Counted from the first letter of the stretch, positions 1 to 7,988 are shown. The stretch is 64,000 nt of DNA from Ectopseudomonas mendocina (GCF_016008875.1 NZ_JADTQG010000020.1:49142-113141); one strand, 5' to 3'. Numbers and translations are program-made. Notes: generated by a model not told the origin, from the letters alone.

Positions 1-700
1 GGTGACCTGCCTCAGGTGCGGAGCCACCCTCGCTATCAGTAGCCGCGGCATCGTGATGGCCAGGCTCTCCGGCATCACCTGTTCCATGATGGTCTTCGCC
101 ACCGCCGCTATTGCCATGATGGCCAGGCTTGTTGTCGCCGTGCTGACCTTCATGATTGTGCATTTGCGTTTCCCCACCACCATGCTGATGGCCGCCACTG
201 GATGCGACGAGTGCTTGGTATTGCTTGGCATCCATCGCCGGCAATTGGTCAAGGAAGGCAACCATGCCCCAGATGTACTCATCGCCCATGCTCTTGCCCC
301 ACGCAGGCATACCCGTTGCCTTGATGCCATGCTTGATCACCCAGAACGCTGCTGACGGATTGCCATCGACACCGATCTTGGCGAGGTTGGGGGGCGCAGG
401 ATAAAGCGATTGGCTCAGCTCGGTCTCCGCCACACCTGGCGCCAAATGACAGCCGATACACATGGAGTTGTAGTTGCCCGCACCGGCGCGAATAAGAGCT
501 TGATCATCCAAGTTGGGAACCTCGATGTTCCGCGAACGGACTTCGATAGAGCGGTCACGGGCCATCGTGAGAAACGCATGCACTGCAGGAAAATGGGGAT
601 CGTCGGCCCCCACGTTGACCACGCCAAAGTAGGCACCGGCCAGGACAGCTGTGCTACCGACCACGCCGGCCGCCACCAAAGTTTTAATTGTTCTTTTCAT
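1..700 (-). CDS. c-type cytochrome with His-rich tail, 3' end outside window
   Basis: Reads from ATG at 700 to the window edge without a stop (233 codons visible). An N-terminal signal/anchor (MKRTIKTLVAAGVVGS) is followed by a heme c site CIGCH at residues 81-85 and a likely Met ligand in GMPAWG near residue 134, so this is a periplasmic or membrane-anchored mono-heme cytochrome c. After the heme domain comes a long low-complexity tail rich in His, Gly and Asp, which could bind metal. It lies 9 bp after copB and is probably the last gene of the copA-ORF-copB operon, as in other Pseudomonas copper islands. The electron partner is unknown; a role with the CopA oxidase is inference. No other member of the operon is visible because the window ends. 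Confidence 0.85.
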   Translation of the reverse strand, partial: MKRTIKTLVAAGVVGSTAVLAGAYFGVVNVGADDPHFPAVHAFLTMARDRSIEVRSRNIEVPNLDDQALIRAGAGNYNSMCIGCHLAPGVAETELSQSLYPAPPNLAKIGVDGNPSAAFWVIKHGIKATGMPAWGKSMGDEYIWGMVAFLDQLPAMDAKQYQALVASSGGHQHGGGETQMHNHEGQHGDNKPGHHGNSGGGEDHHGTGDAGEPGHHDAAATDSEGGSAPEAGH

Positions 701-709
701 GTCAGGTTC

Positions 710-1801
710 TCAAAACCACATCCGGATACCGGCGACAAAACGCGCCTCGTCTACATCACCGCCCTCGTCGCGCACCATGTCTGCCGTGTTGCCATAGGAG
801 CGGCTCCAAGAAACCCCGATATAGGGGGCAAACTGCCGGACAATCTCGTAACGCAGACGTAAACCGAGCTCGGTATTGGCCAACCCGGACCCCACACCTC
901 GCTCAGGATCGTTCTTGCCGTAGAAGTTCATTTCGGCAGTTGGCTGGAGAATCAGCCGGTTGGTCAGCAGAATGTCGTACTCGCCCTCCAGTCGGGCAGC
1001 AGTTTGGCCATTCTCGCCGACGAAGGCCGTGGCTTCGGCCTCAAAGGCGTAAAGCGCCATGCCCTGGATACCGAAGGCGGCCCAAGTCTGCGGCGACTCC
1101 GGTTTGAAGTCCTGGCGGACGCCCGCGACGACATCCCACCAAGGGCCGATCGAGCGGCCGTACAGCAGCTGTAATTCAGCGTCCTCGGTAACGCCGTTGG
1201 TACGCTCGCCTTCGGAGCGGAACCAGACCCGGTTGATATCACCGCCTACCCAACCCGACGCATCCCAGGCCAGGGTGCTGCCCTCATCTGCGTCTTGGTA
1301 TTCGAGCTGATCGAGCAGGAAAAAGCTGTTGATGGCGCTGTCATGCACCTTGTGGCCAGGCAGTGGCGGGAAAGCCGCTTGGCGATCAGCATCCGTCAGA
1401 ACGGGAATCGGCGTACGACTGGTAGTTCTCGGGGCTTCAGCGGAGCCATGGTTCATCTTCGAATGATCCATGCCCTCCATCTGTCCCTGCATGGTGCCGT
1501 GTCCCATCTTGCTGTGGTCCATGGCTGGGGCCTTCTCTTGGCTCTGGCTGTGGCCCATCTGGCTATGGTCCATGCTGCCCGATTCGCTCTGCATGGCACC
1601 ATGATCCATCTTGCTGTGATCCATGCCCTCCATCGGCGCTTTGGCGGAACCGTGGCCCATCTGGCTGTGGTCCATCGACATGGAGCCGTGCCCCATTGCC
1701 GAATGATCCATTTCTTCCGCAGCCTGGGTAACGCCGCCGCTGAGTGCACTCAGCGACACGACCAGCGCTATGAGGGACGGGCGTGAAAACCTAGTGGTCA
1801 T
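710..1801 (-). CDS. copB: copper resistance protein B (outer membrane)
   Basis: 363 aa. The start MTTRFSRPSLIALVVSLS is chosen because it begins a clear signal peptide ending near TQA; an upstream in-frame ATG at 1834 would add 11 non-signal residues. Residues about 25-120 are a repeat of MDHSxMGH/MDHSKM units, a Met/His copper-binding module. The rest matches the CopB outer-membrane barrel domain (from the AFPPLPGHKVHD region to the C-terminal aromatic MWF). CopB/PcoB works with CopA in periplasmic copper sequestration and detoxification. Its start overlaps the preceding small gene by 11 bp, so translational coupling is likely. Confidence 0.93.
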   Translation of the reverse strand: MTTRFSRPSLIALVVSLSALSGGVTQAAEEMDHSAMGHGSMSMDHSQMGHGSAKAPMEGMDHSKMDHGAMQSESGSMDHSQMGHSQSQEKAPAMDHSKMGHGTMQGQMEGMDHSKMNHGSAEAPRTTSRTPIPVLTDADRQAAFPPLPGHKVHDSAINSFFLLDQLEYQDADEGSTLAWDASGWVGGDINRVWFRSEGERTNGVTEDAELQLLYGRSIGPWWDVVAGVRQDFKPESPQTWAAFGIQGMALYAFEAEATAFVGENGQTAARLEGEYDILLTNRLILQPTAEMNFYGKNDPERGVGSGLANTELGLRLRYEIVRQFAPYIGVSWSRSYGNTADMVRDEGGDVDEARFVAGIRMWF

Positions 1802-2105
1802 GGTTCGAACCTGCTTCGGCTTCGGTGCCGCCATGCTTATCCATCATCTTCTCGTGCCCCATATCGTCATGGTTCATGCCCTCATGATCCATGGTGCCAT
1901 GATCCATCTGCTGGCCAGCGGCCTTGCCTTTCGATTGATCTGCAGGCTTGTCACTCATGGCCTCGGGCGCAGCCGACTCGGCAGCATGTTGTTCGTGCTC
2001 GCTGTGCCCCTCACCTGCCAATGACGTCGGCGCGTACAAAGCAGCCAAAAAACTGAACATCGCTGCGCTGCCAAACAGGGCATTACGCTTCATAAAAGTA
2101 CTCAT
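1791..2105 (-). CDS. small secreted Met/His-rich protein between copA and copB
   Basis: 104 aa. A signal peptide (FGSAAMFSFLAALYAPTSLA) is followed by a short acidic segment and a C-terminal run of MDHGTMDHEGMNHDDMGHEKM type, ending in NHDH. These residues suit Cu(I)/Cu(II) binding in the periplasm. A good ribosome site (AAAGGAGA) lies 8 nt before the ATG at 2105; a second ATG four codons on is possible. It sits 12 bp after copA and overlaps copB, so it is part of the cop operon. I do not recognise a named family; copper binding is inferred from composition and place. Confidence 0.85.
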   Translation of the reverse strand: MSTFMKRNALFGSAAMFSFLAALYAPTSLAGEGHSEHEQHAAESAAPEAMSDKPADQSKGKAAGQQMDHGTMDHEGMNHDDMGHEKMMDKHGGTEAEAGSNHDH

Positions 2106-2117
2106 CAGAAATCTCCT

Positions 2118-3923
2118 TTACTCATCCACACGGACTTCACGGAACATGCCCATTTCCATGTGGAGCAACAGGTGGCAGTGGTAGGCCCAACGCCCCAACG
2201 CATCGGCGGTCACCCGATAGCTGCGCTTGGAACCTGGCGGCATGTCGATGGTGTGTTTACGCACCAGGAAATTGCCGTTCGCATCCTCCAGATCACTCCA
2301 CATGCCATGAAGATGGATCGGGTGAGTCATCATGGTGTCGTTGACCAGCGTGATGCGAACACGCTCGCCGTACTTGAGGCGTAGAGGCTCGGCGTCAGAG
2401 AACTTGATTCCATCGAAGGACCAGGAGAATTTCTCCATATGCCCGGTGAGGTGCAGCTCGATGGTGCGACTTGGCTCACGCCCGTCCGGATCAGGGAAGG
2501 TGCTGCGCAGGTCAGAGTACGTCAGCACGCGCCGGCCGTTATCACGCAGGCCGATACCTGGGTCGTCCAGCTTGTGCGTCGGCGTCATGGTCTGCATGTC
2601 GACCAAAGGATTGTTGGTCTCTGAGGCCGGGTGTGCCTGCATGTTGCCAGCCATGCCAGCCATGTTTGAATGATCCATTCCGGCCATCTGGCTGTGATCC
2701 ATACCAGCCATGCCACCCTGCATGCTGCCATGATCCATTCCCGCCATATTGCCCTGATCCATCCCGGCCATGTTCCCGTGATCCATACCGCCCATGCTGC
2801 CGTGATCCATACCCATGTCGCCCATGGCAATCAGCGGACGCGGGTCGGGGCTGGGTACTGGTGCACTCAACCCCTCCTGTACAGCAAGGGTGCCGCGCGC
2901 ATAGCCAGTGCGATCCATGGATTGTGCAAACACGGTATACGCCTGTTCGCTGTCTGGTTCGACGATCACGTCGTAGGTCTCGGCCACGGCGATACGGAAC
3001 TCGTCGACGCTGACCGGTTTGACGTGCAGACCATCGGCCGCAACCACAGTCATCTTCAGGCCCGGGATGCGCACATCGAAATAGGTCATCGCCGAGGCGT
3101 TGATGAAGCGCAGGCGGATCTTTTCGCCTGGTTTGAATATGCCGGTCCAGTTGCCATTGGGTGCCTGGCCATTCATCAGGTAGGTGTAGGTGTAGCCACT
3201 GACGTCAGCGAGATCCGTCGGGCTCATCTTCATCTCGGCCCACATCTTGCGATCGGCTACGGCGGCGGACCAACCCATCTCGCTTACGTCATCGATGAAG
3301 TCACCAACGGTGCGTTTGTGCTGGTTGTAGTAGTCCGACTGTTTCTTGAGCTTGGCCAGTACCCGCGTTGGATTTTCATCCGTCCAGTCGCTCAGCAACA
3401 CGACGTAATCACGGTCGTAACTGAAGGGCTCGGGCTCCTTGGCATCGATGACCAGCGCGCCGTATACGCCGACCTGCTCCTGCAGCCCCGAGTGACTGTG
3501 ATACCAGTAGGTACCGTTCTGGTTGACCTTGAACTTGTACTCATACATGCCGTCAGGGGCGATGCCATGGAAGCTCAGGCCAGGAACACCATCCATGTTC
3601 GCCGGCAGGATGATGCCGTGCCAATGGATGGAGGTGTCCTCCTTGAGGCGGTTGCGCACGCGCAATGTGACGGTATCGCCTTCGCGCCAACGAAGAATCG
3701 GCCCAGGGAGCGAGCCGTTGATGGTCATGGCCGTGCGCGCTGCGCCGGTGATGTTCACCGGGGTTTCACCGATGAATAGGTCGAATTCGTTACCAGTCAG
3801 TACGTTGGGCTGGCCGGGGCTGTTCACCGCCCAGACCGGCGTGCGCCACAGGCCAAGTCCGCCGATAATACCGGTGGCTGCCAGGCCTTTGACGAAGGTG
3901 CGCCTTGTGGTTTTGCTTTGCAT
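2118..3923 (-). CDS. copA: CopA-type multicopper oxidase
   Basis: 601 aa periplasmic multicopper oxidase. The twin-arginine signal TTRRTFVKGLAATG at residues 5-18 implies export folded with copper. Three cupredoxin domains are visible with copper ligands HWHG, YWYHSHSG, HPIHLHG and the C-terminal HCHLLLHMEMG (type 1/2/3 sites). Between domains 2 and 3 is an insert of about ten MDHGxM/MxGMDH repeats, typical of CopA/PcoA and able to bind many copper ions. Family role: oxidation and sequestration of periplasmic Cu(I). It is the first gene of a minus-strand operon copA-ORF-copB-cytochrome c, with a CopR box 169 bp upstream. Confidence 0.96.
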   Translation of the reverse strand: MQSKTTRRTFVKGLAATGIIGGLGLWRTPVWAVNSPGQPNVLTGNEFDLFIGETPVNITGAARTAMTINGSLPGPILRWREGDTVTLRVRNRLKEDTSIHWHGIILPANMDGVPGLSFHGIAPDGMYEYKFKVNQNGTYWYHSHSGLQEQVGVYGALVIDAKEPEPFSYDRDYVVLLSDWTDENPTRVLAKLKKQSDYYNQHKRTVGDFIDDVSEMGWSAAVADRKMWAEMKMSPTDLADVSGYTYTYLMNGQAPNGNWTGIFKPGEKIRLRFINASAMTYFDVRIPGLKMTVVAADGLHVKPVSVDEFRIAVAETYDVIVEPDSEQAYTVFAQSMDRTGYARGTLAVQEGLSAPVPSPDPRPLIAMGDMGMDHGSMGGMDHGNMAGMDQGNMAGMDHGSMQGGMAGMDHSQMAGMDHSNMAGMAGNMQAHPASETNNPLVDMQTMTPTHKLDDPGIGLRDNGRRVLTYSDLRSTFPDPDGREPSRTIELHLTGHMEKFSWSFDGIKFSDAEPLRLKYGERVRITLVNDTMMTHPIHLHGMWSDLEDANGNFLVRKHTIDMPPGSKRSYRVTADALGRWAYHCHLLLHMEMGMFREVRVDE

Positions 3924-4091
3924 GCCGTTTTGTCCAATCCGTCAAATGAGCCGGTGATGGTGTGCCCGGTCTCGGGTTCATGGCTGCTTCAATGTCGGGG
4001 ATTTACCCCTCAACTTTCCACGTCGGTGCATTGCACAAGCCTTACCGACGATGAGCAGAATGAAACTGCCATATCCCAACCATCCGGGTGA

Positions 4092-4105
4092 TTACATTTC
4101 TGTAA
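4092..4105. promoter_or_regulatory. CopR box upstream of copA
   Basis: TTACATTTCTGTAA, a near-perfect inverted repeat (TTACA-N4-TGTAA) of the CopR/CusR/PcoR operator class. It lies between copA (start 3923) and the end of the PtrA-like gene (4117), so it most likely drives copA. Confidence 0.8.
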
Positions 4106-4116
4106 GGTAGATGACT

Positions 4117-4323
4117 TCAGCAGTTGGTGTGCTCTGCTTGCTCGGTTGGACTGCTGGCTACAGGAGCCTCAACTTTCTGCTGCTGGGCCACCCGGTAGGC
4201 CTCCAGAGACGTCTGGCGTGCCTGCTCCATGCGCGCGAAGGTTCGGTCAGCACCACCTTCAGCCATTGCCAAGCTGGAGATGCTCAGAGCAGTAACTACA
4301 AGCAGAGCTTTGATCGATTTCAT
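4117..4323 (-). CDS. PtrA N-terminal-domain-like small periplasmic protein
   Basis: 68 aa. The start MKSIKALLVVTALSISS begins a signal peptide cleaved near LAMA; an AGGA site precedes it. The mature start EGGADRTFARMEQAR matches the short domain seen at the N-terminus of Pseudomonas PtrA, a copper-inducible periplasmic protein. It ends with a single Cys. A second member with the same opening (EGGSDRVFERIQQMR) lies at 19550-19909. Its promoter region is shared with the divergent bufA and holds a CopR box. Exact function unknown; copper tolerance is suggested by family and place. Confidence 0.8.
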   Translation of the reverse strand: MKSIKALLVVTALSISSLAMAEGGADRTFARMEQARQTSLEAYRVAQQQKVEAPVASSPTEQAEHTNC

Positions 4324-4429
4324 TTTGGGTATTCCTCGTAAGTTAAGTGGTCCCTGCAACTGCAGAGGCCGAGCTTTAGGCTCGATGTCACGTTAACTAA
4401 GAGGGCCTGTCAGCAACCTGAGCCGAACA

Positions 4430-4443
4430 TTACAGTTCTGTCA
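4430..4443. promoter_or_regulatory. CopR box between ptrA-like gene and bufA
   Basis: TTACAGTTCTGTCA matches TTACA-N4-TGT(A/C)A. It lies between two divergent starts (4323 minus, 4608 plus), 107 bp from the first and 164 bp from the second, so it could serve either or both. Confidence 0.7.
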
Positions 4444-4607
4444 GTTTGCTATTTCTTTCTTGTAGGCCCTCCTTAAGGCTCGGTACTGTCTTCCTGCCCG
4501 CGCAGCCTTGCGGATTCCATGGGCCTGATCGGTAGCAATGCCTGAGCTAACTCGTTCATTCGCACCGACGGATCGCGACCATCAAACAATCAAGAGAGAT
4601 AGCCACT

Positions 4608-4868
4608 ATGTCGAACAAATCCAACGTAGCTACCGGTGCCGCCTTGGCTCTGGTGGCCGCCAGCCTGTTCTCCACCCTGCCCGTCCAGGCTGCTCAGGAA
4701 ACCAAAGCAGCAGAAGTGAAGTGCTTCGGGATCAATGGTTGCAAAGGGCAGAACGACTGCATGACCGCGAAAAACGACTGCAAAGGCCAAGGCGAATGCA
4801 AAGGCCAAGGGTTCAAGTTGATGACCCAGACCAAATGTGACGAAGCCGGTGGCAAAACCAGCGAATAA
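4608..4868 (+). CDS. bufferin-type RiPP metallophore precursor
   Basis: 86 aa. A Sec signal peptide (residues 1-29, ending PVQAA) is followed by a short Cys-rich core with six Cys at 39, 45, 51, 58, 64 and 77 and three KGQ repeats (CKGQND, CKGQGE, CKGQGF). It is followed at once by a DUF692/MNIO enzyme and a DUF2063 partner, the signature of the bufferin (BufABC) class. In that class Cys residues are oxidised to thiooxazole-type rings and the exported product binds copper. An AGAGAGA site precedes ATG. Placed in a copper island with a CopR box upstream, it probably buffers periplasmic copper. Whether it belongs to the BufA1 or BufA2 subfamily I cannot settle by eye. Confidence 0.88.
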   Translation: MSNKSNVATGAALALVAASLFSTLPVQAAQETKAAEVKCFGINGCKGQNDCMTAKNDCKGQGECKGQGFKLMTQTKCDEAGGKTSE

Positions 4869-4912
4869 GGCGGTTCAGGGGAGTGCATGCCACTCCCCTG
4901 CTGGAGTCTCGA

Positions 4913-5749
4913 ATGAGTAAGCGCAAAACTCTGGGTTTCGGTCTTGGCCTTCGTAACGAGTATTACCGGCAGATCCTGGAGGAACGGCCTGCGGTCGACT
5001 GGTTCGAGATCATTTCCGAGAATTACCTGGTGGAGGGCGGCAAGGCTCTCTACTTCCTTGATGCGATCGGCGAGCACTACCCCCTGGTGATGCACGGAGT
5101 ATCTCTTTCGATTGGCGGCTCACATGCCTTGGACATAGACTACCTACGACAGCTCAAGCAGCTGGCGGATCGGGTGCAGCCTCAGTGGGTGTCTGATCAC
5201 CTGTGCTGGAGTCGAGGCAACGCCCATCAACTTCACGATCTGCTACCGCTGCCGTTTACCCAGGAGAGCCTGCTGCATGTCGCGGCCCGGGTGCGCTTGG
5301 TGCAGGATGTTTTGGAACGTCCCATCGTGCTGGAGAACGTTTCCTCCTACGTGCAGTGGACAACATCCAGCATGAGCGAGTCTCAGTTCCTCTCGGAGCT
5401 CAGTTACCTGACCGGGTGCGAGCTGCTTCTCGACGTGAACAACGTCTACGTCAGTTCGCGCAACCAGGGTTTCGACTCTTGGCAGTTCATCATGGAATTG
5501 CCGCACGAGCGGATTCGGCAAATTCACCTGGCCGGGCACAGCGATTACGGGCAGTACCTCATCGACACCCATGACCAGCCCATCGCTGATCCGGTTTGGT
5601 CTCTCTACAGCAAGACTTTGAGCTACTTGGGCCCGACATCGACCTTGATCGAGCGGGATGACCAGTTTCCGCCGCTGGAAGAGCTGTTGTCCGAATTAGC
5701 ACATGCCCGTGCTATCGCCAAATCTGTGATATCGGGGGCCACCCCTTGA
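4913..5749 (+). CDS. MNIO (DUF692) multinuclear iron oxygenase, BufB-like
   Basis: 278 aa. The start at 4913 is preceded by CTGGAG; an upstream in-frame ATG lies in the 3' region of bufA and is unlikely. Family motifs are plain: GFGLGLRNEYY, HGVSLSIGG, SDHLCWS, LENVSSY, LLLDVNNVYVSS and HLAGHSDYG followed by DTHDQPI, giving the His/Asp/Glu/Asn ligands of a TIM-barrel multi-iron centre. MNIO enzymes modify Cys in small precursor peptides, here the product of the gene just upstream (44 bp gap). The stop codon overlaps the next gene, so it works with the DUF2063 partner. Confidence 0.92.
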   Translation: MSKRKTLGFGLGLRNEYYRQILEERPAVDWFEIISENYLVEGGKALYFLDAIGEHYPLVMHGVSLSIGGSHALDIDYLRQLKQLADRVQPQWVSDHLCWSRGNAHQLHDLLPLPFTQESLLHVAARVRLVQDVLERPIVLENVSSYVQWTTSSMSESQFLSELSYLTGCELLLDVNNVYVSSRNQGFDSWQFIMELPHERIRQIHLAGHSDYGQYLIDTHDQPIADPVWSLYSKTLSYLGPTSTLIERDDQFPPLEELLSELAHARAIAKSVISGATP

Positions 5750-6540
5750 GCCTGATCGCCCTACAGACTGCATTTGAAACTTACCTGACAGGTGACAGTG
5801 CCCTGCCCTCCAACGAGCTTTTGGAGCAGATCCGAGGTAGCACAGCGCTGAGTGCTCTCGAAGGCCTGCAGATCTACCACAACGCTTACCGTTCGCGCCT
5901 GCTTGCGGTCTTGCGAGAAGACTTCCCTGCCCTGCTTCACTGGATCGGCAACGAATCATTCGAGCAGCTCGCACTGGCCTACTTGGCCGCCTGGCCACCA
6001 CGACATTTCAGCATTCGCTGGCTGGGCGAGAAGCTGCCCGAGTTCATTAGCAGCTACGTCGAAGAACCCCAACTATCGCCGATGCGCGAACTCGCGGAAC
6101 TGGAATGGGCCTTTACACTGGCCTTCGACGCTCAGGATGTCGAAGCGCTTTCACTGCAGGCCATCAGTGATTTTTCGGCTGAAGACTGGATTTCACTCAG
6201 GGTTTCCCTGATTCCATCTGCCAGATGGCTGCACCTGCAGTACAACACCCTGGCGCTGTGGAAGGCTGCCAAGTCTGGGGATCTGCTTCCCGTTGCCACC
6301 CAACCAGCCGGGAATAGAGACTGTCTCGTCTGGCGTCATGACCTCGTATGCCAATACCGAAGCCTGGAGCCAGCGGAGGCTTCGGCATTGCAGTTTCTCA
6401 TCGAGGGCGGATCGTTCGCTGAACTCTGCGAGTCGTTGAGCGCCACGCATGGCGAGCAAGCTCCCTTGCAAGCCGCGACCTGGTTGAAGTTGTGGGTCAA
6501 CGACGGTTTGCTAAAGCGCGGCCAGCTAGTACACGAATGA
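5746..6540 (+). CDS. DUF2063 bufferin maturation partner, BufC-like
   Basis: 264 aa. The N-terminal half has the DUF2063 pattern (ALEGLQIYHNAYRSRLLAVL, EDFPALLHWIGNESFEQLALAYL), which binds the precursor leader and presents it to the MNIO enzyme. The start is probably TTG at 5746, overlapping the bufB stop (TTGA), since no ATG lies nearby and homology begins here. Tight coupling with bufB supports a heterodimer. The C-terminal half is less conserved and unassigned. Confidence 0.88.
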   Translation: MSLIALQTAFETYLTGDSALPSNELLEQIRGSTALSALEGLQIYHNAYRSRLLAVLREDFPALLHWIGNESFEQLALAYLAAWPPRHFSIRWLGEKLPEFISSYVEEPQLSPMRELAELEWAFTLAFDAQDVEALSLQAISDFSAEDWISLRVSLIPSARWLHLQYNTLALWKAAKSGDLLPVATQPAGNRDCLVWRHDLVCQYRSLEPAEASALQFLIEGGSFAELCESLSATHGEQAPLQAATWLKLWVNDGLLKRGQLVHE

Positions 6541-6590
6541 CCCGGAACCTTTAGGCTAGCGCTCTCTCTTTGGCCACTCCGAGCGCTTCT

Positions 6591-6904
6591 ATGACTCACC
6601 GCATCATTCATTTCAAACAGTAAGCCTTGCTTGACCCGGAGACCTATCAGGCAATGCTGGCCGACGGCGTTGGTCACTGGGAGCGGCTTGCAGGAGAAGT
6701 CGTCGGCATAGAAGACGAAAAAGCCACGAGTTCGCTGCATTGAAAAGCCTGTTCAAGCGCAAGCGGTACTCCTATGACACGCTGGAAATGCGCGAGCCAG
6801 GCGATCACTCAAACTGGCTTCGCGGCCGAGATGGTTCAGAAGGTATGACCAACGAGGTCACCAGTATCCCAGGGCTAAAAGAGCTCTCAGAACTGGAGAT
6901 TTAG
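6591..6904 (+). pseudogene. eroded gene of unknown family
   Basis: ATG at 6591 opens MTHRIIHFKQ, then an in-frame TAA (6621-6623). The same frame continues LLDPETYQAMLADGVGHWER to a TGA at 6741. A second frame overlapping that stop runs KSLFKRKRYSYDTLEMREPG to a TAG at 6902. The pieces read like one short gene with a nonsense change and a frameshift. I do not recognise the family. The only other thing in 6541-6923 is a perfect 11-bp inverted repeat at 6914-6937 overlapping the 3' end of copZ. Confidence 0.4.
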
Positions 6905-6923
6905 TGAGATAGCAGGTCAGCGC

Positions 6924-7124
6924 TCAAGCGCTGACCTGGGCCGAATAGCCAAGCTCCTGGATGAGTTCGCGGATCGATTCGGCACTTTCTGTGCTCTCAA
7001 CGGTGACCTTGCCGGCCGCTCGATCCACTTCTACTCGTGCATCCTGATCCAGAGCTTGAATGGCCTTCGTGATTTTGCTCACGCAACTGCCACAGCCCAT
7101 CCCCGCAACACTCAGACTAAACAT
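6924..7124 (-). CDS. copZ: copper chaperone, HMA domain
   Basis: 66 aa heavy-metal-associated domain protein. The start MFSLSVAGMGCGSC is preceded by GAGGTG 6 nt upstream, and the Cu(I)-binding GMGCGSC (Cys11, Cys14) is at the expected place. Length and fold pattern (beta-alpha-beta-beta-alpha-beta) match CopZ/CopZ2 cytosolic chaperones that hand Cu(I) to P-type ATPases and CueR. A CueR-like operator lies 51-73 bp upstream. It stands apart from the P-type ATPase at 16138 because a 9-kb mosaic separates them. Confidence 0.93.
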   Translation of the reverse strand: MFSLSVAGMGCGSCVSKITKAIQALDQDARVEVDRAAGKVTVESTESAESIRELIQELGYSAQVSA

Positions 7125-7174
7125 GTCTTTCACCTCATTTCGTCCGCGGCTCAAGTTACCGCACGGACAGCATC

Positions 7175-7197
7175 GACCTTGACACGATGGCAAGGTC
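7175..7197 (-). promoter_or_regulatory. CueR-type operator/promoter of copZ
   Basis: Dyad GACCTTG-N9-CAAGGTC. Read on the minus strand, TTGACC (-35, 7195-7200) is followed by a 19-bp spacer and GATGCT (-10), the stretched spacer typical of MerR-family activation. No cueR gene is visible in the window, so the regulator would be encoded elsewhere. Confidence 0.78.
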
Positions 7198-7221
7198 AAG
7201 CCCGTAAGCGCTACAAAAGGA

Positions 7222-7877
7222 TCAGCCGTTTACCACGGGCGTAAGGATGGGGGTTGGTGAACACACCACGACATGCCTTGCGCCCCTCGTCAGTGCGACG
7301 TATAGATTCTGGGGGGTCATAAGCTCAGGATGCAGGACAACCGAGACATCCGCCTCCAGCCCCTTGAGAAGTAATGTGCTGCCTACAGAGCGTCTTGCGA
7401 TCGGTCGGGCAAGGTGTCTATTGCGCTCTCGCGCTTGAATGGCTGCACTCAGAAAGTCGGCAGCACCTCACACCACCGCTTGCATTGCAGACCGGCAGCA
7501 GTACAGAACCTCCGGTCGGTATACACGTGCCCCGTGCTGCTCAGCGAGCGTATCGATCACACGGAGCGCTTGCCCCAATGTTGGCGCTGCTACGAAATCG
7601 ATCGCCGCAGCCTCGGCCGCGGTCGGAGGCGTTCGGGCCCTTCCTGCACGCAGCGACTCCACGCGCGTTCGCAGGTTTGCTGCACCTACCCCCGTCATTA
7701 CGCTGGAAGCAAACTCCACAAGTTGTGCCAGAGCATTGGCACCCTGCAAGTCAAAGTTCCTGGCGAAGTTGACGAGATCTCTCAGGTCGACGGCTTCTAC
7801 GGCCATGGCACCGGGTGTCTGGCTCGTGAGCTGATGGCGACCTTGCACGTTGATGGAGTCCCCGATGATGAGGACGC
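7222..7877 (-). pseudogene. 3' fragment of a UvrD-like helicase with internal stop
   Basis: One minus-strand frame from about 7877 to the TGA at 7222, broken only by an in-frame TGA at 7468-7470. The C-terminal part reads GSTLLLKGLEADVSVVL followed by QNLYVALTRGARHVVV, the motif V/VI region of superfamily 1 (UvrD/Rep-like) helicases. The first half contains VLIIGDSINVQG and LVNFARNFDLQG. The N-terminal ATPase motifs are missing, so the gene is dead. It lies in the same orientation as the truncated OLD-type gene at 14620-15951; such pairs form Gabija-like defence systems. It abuts an IS66 scrap. Confidence 0.7.
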
Positions 7878-7988
7878 TATCTCAAGGATGTGCTAACGCG
7901 ACTGCCGACGCAGAAGGCCAGCGCTCTGGCCGAGCTGCTGCCGCACAGCTGGGTATCCGTCGGCAAGGTGTAATGCCCGTTCGCTTAC
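7878..7988 (+). mobile_element. IS66-family remnant: transposase C-terminus plus terminal repeat
   Basis: Plus-strand frame YLKDVLTRLPTQKAS...LAELLPHSW ending at TAA 7971-7973 is the characteristic C-terminus of IS66 TnpC transposases. Just after it, GTAATGCCCGTTCGCTTAC (7970-7988) reads on the other strand as GTAAGCG..., the usual IS66 terminal sequence. Only about 110 bp remain. The left side is cut where helicase sequence begins; the right side ends inside the P450 gene. Confidence 0.75.

Noticed and set aside
1295..1786. Repeats in copB and copA as tandem DNA repeats of mobile origin
   Set aside because: They encode in-frame Met/His copper-binding units and follow codon periodicity, so they are protein repeats.
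2670..3779. Long plus-strand open frame opposite copA
   Set aside because: It is the antisense shadow of the copA repeats and conserved domains; no ribosome site or family.
6914..6937. Perfect 11-bp inverted repeat as a terminator for copZ
   Set aside because: It overlaps the last codons of copZ, has a 2-nt loop and no T-run, so it is unlikely to work as a rho-independent terminator.
7204..7210. GTAAGCG near the helicase 3' end as a second IS66 terminus
   Set aside because: Only 7 bp match, and no transposase sequence is next to it; probably chance.
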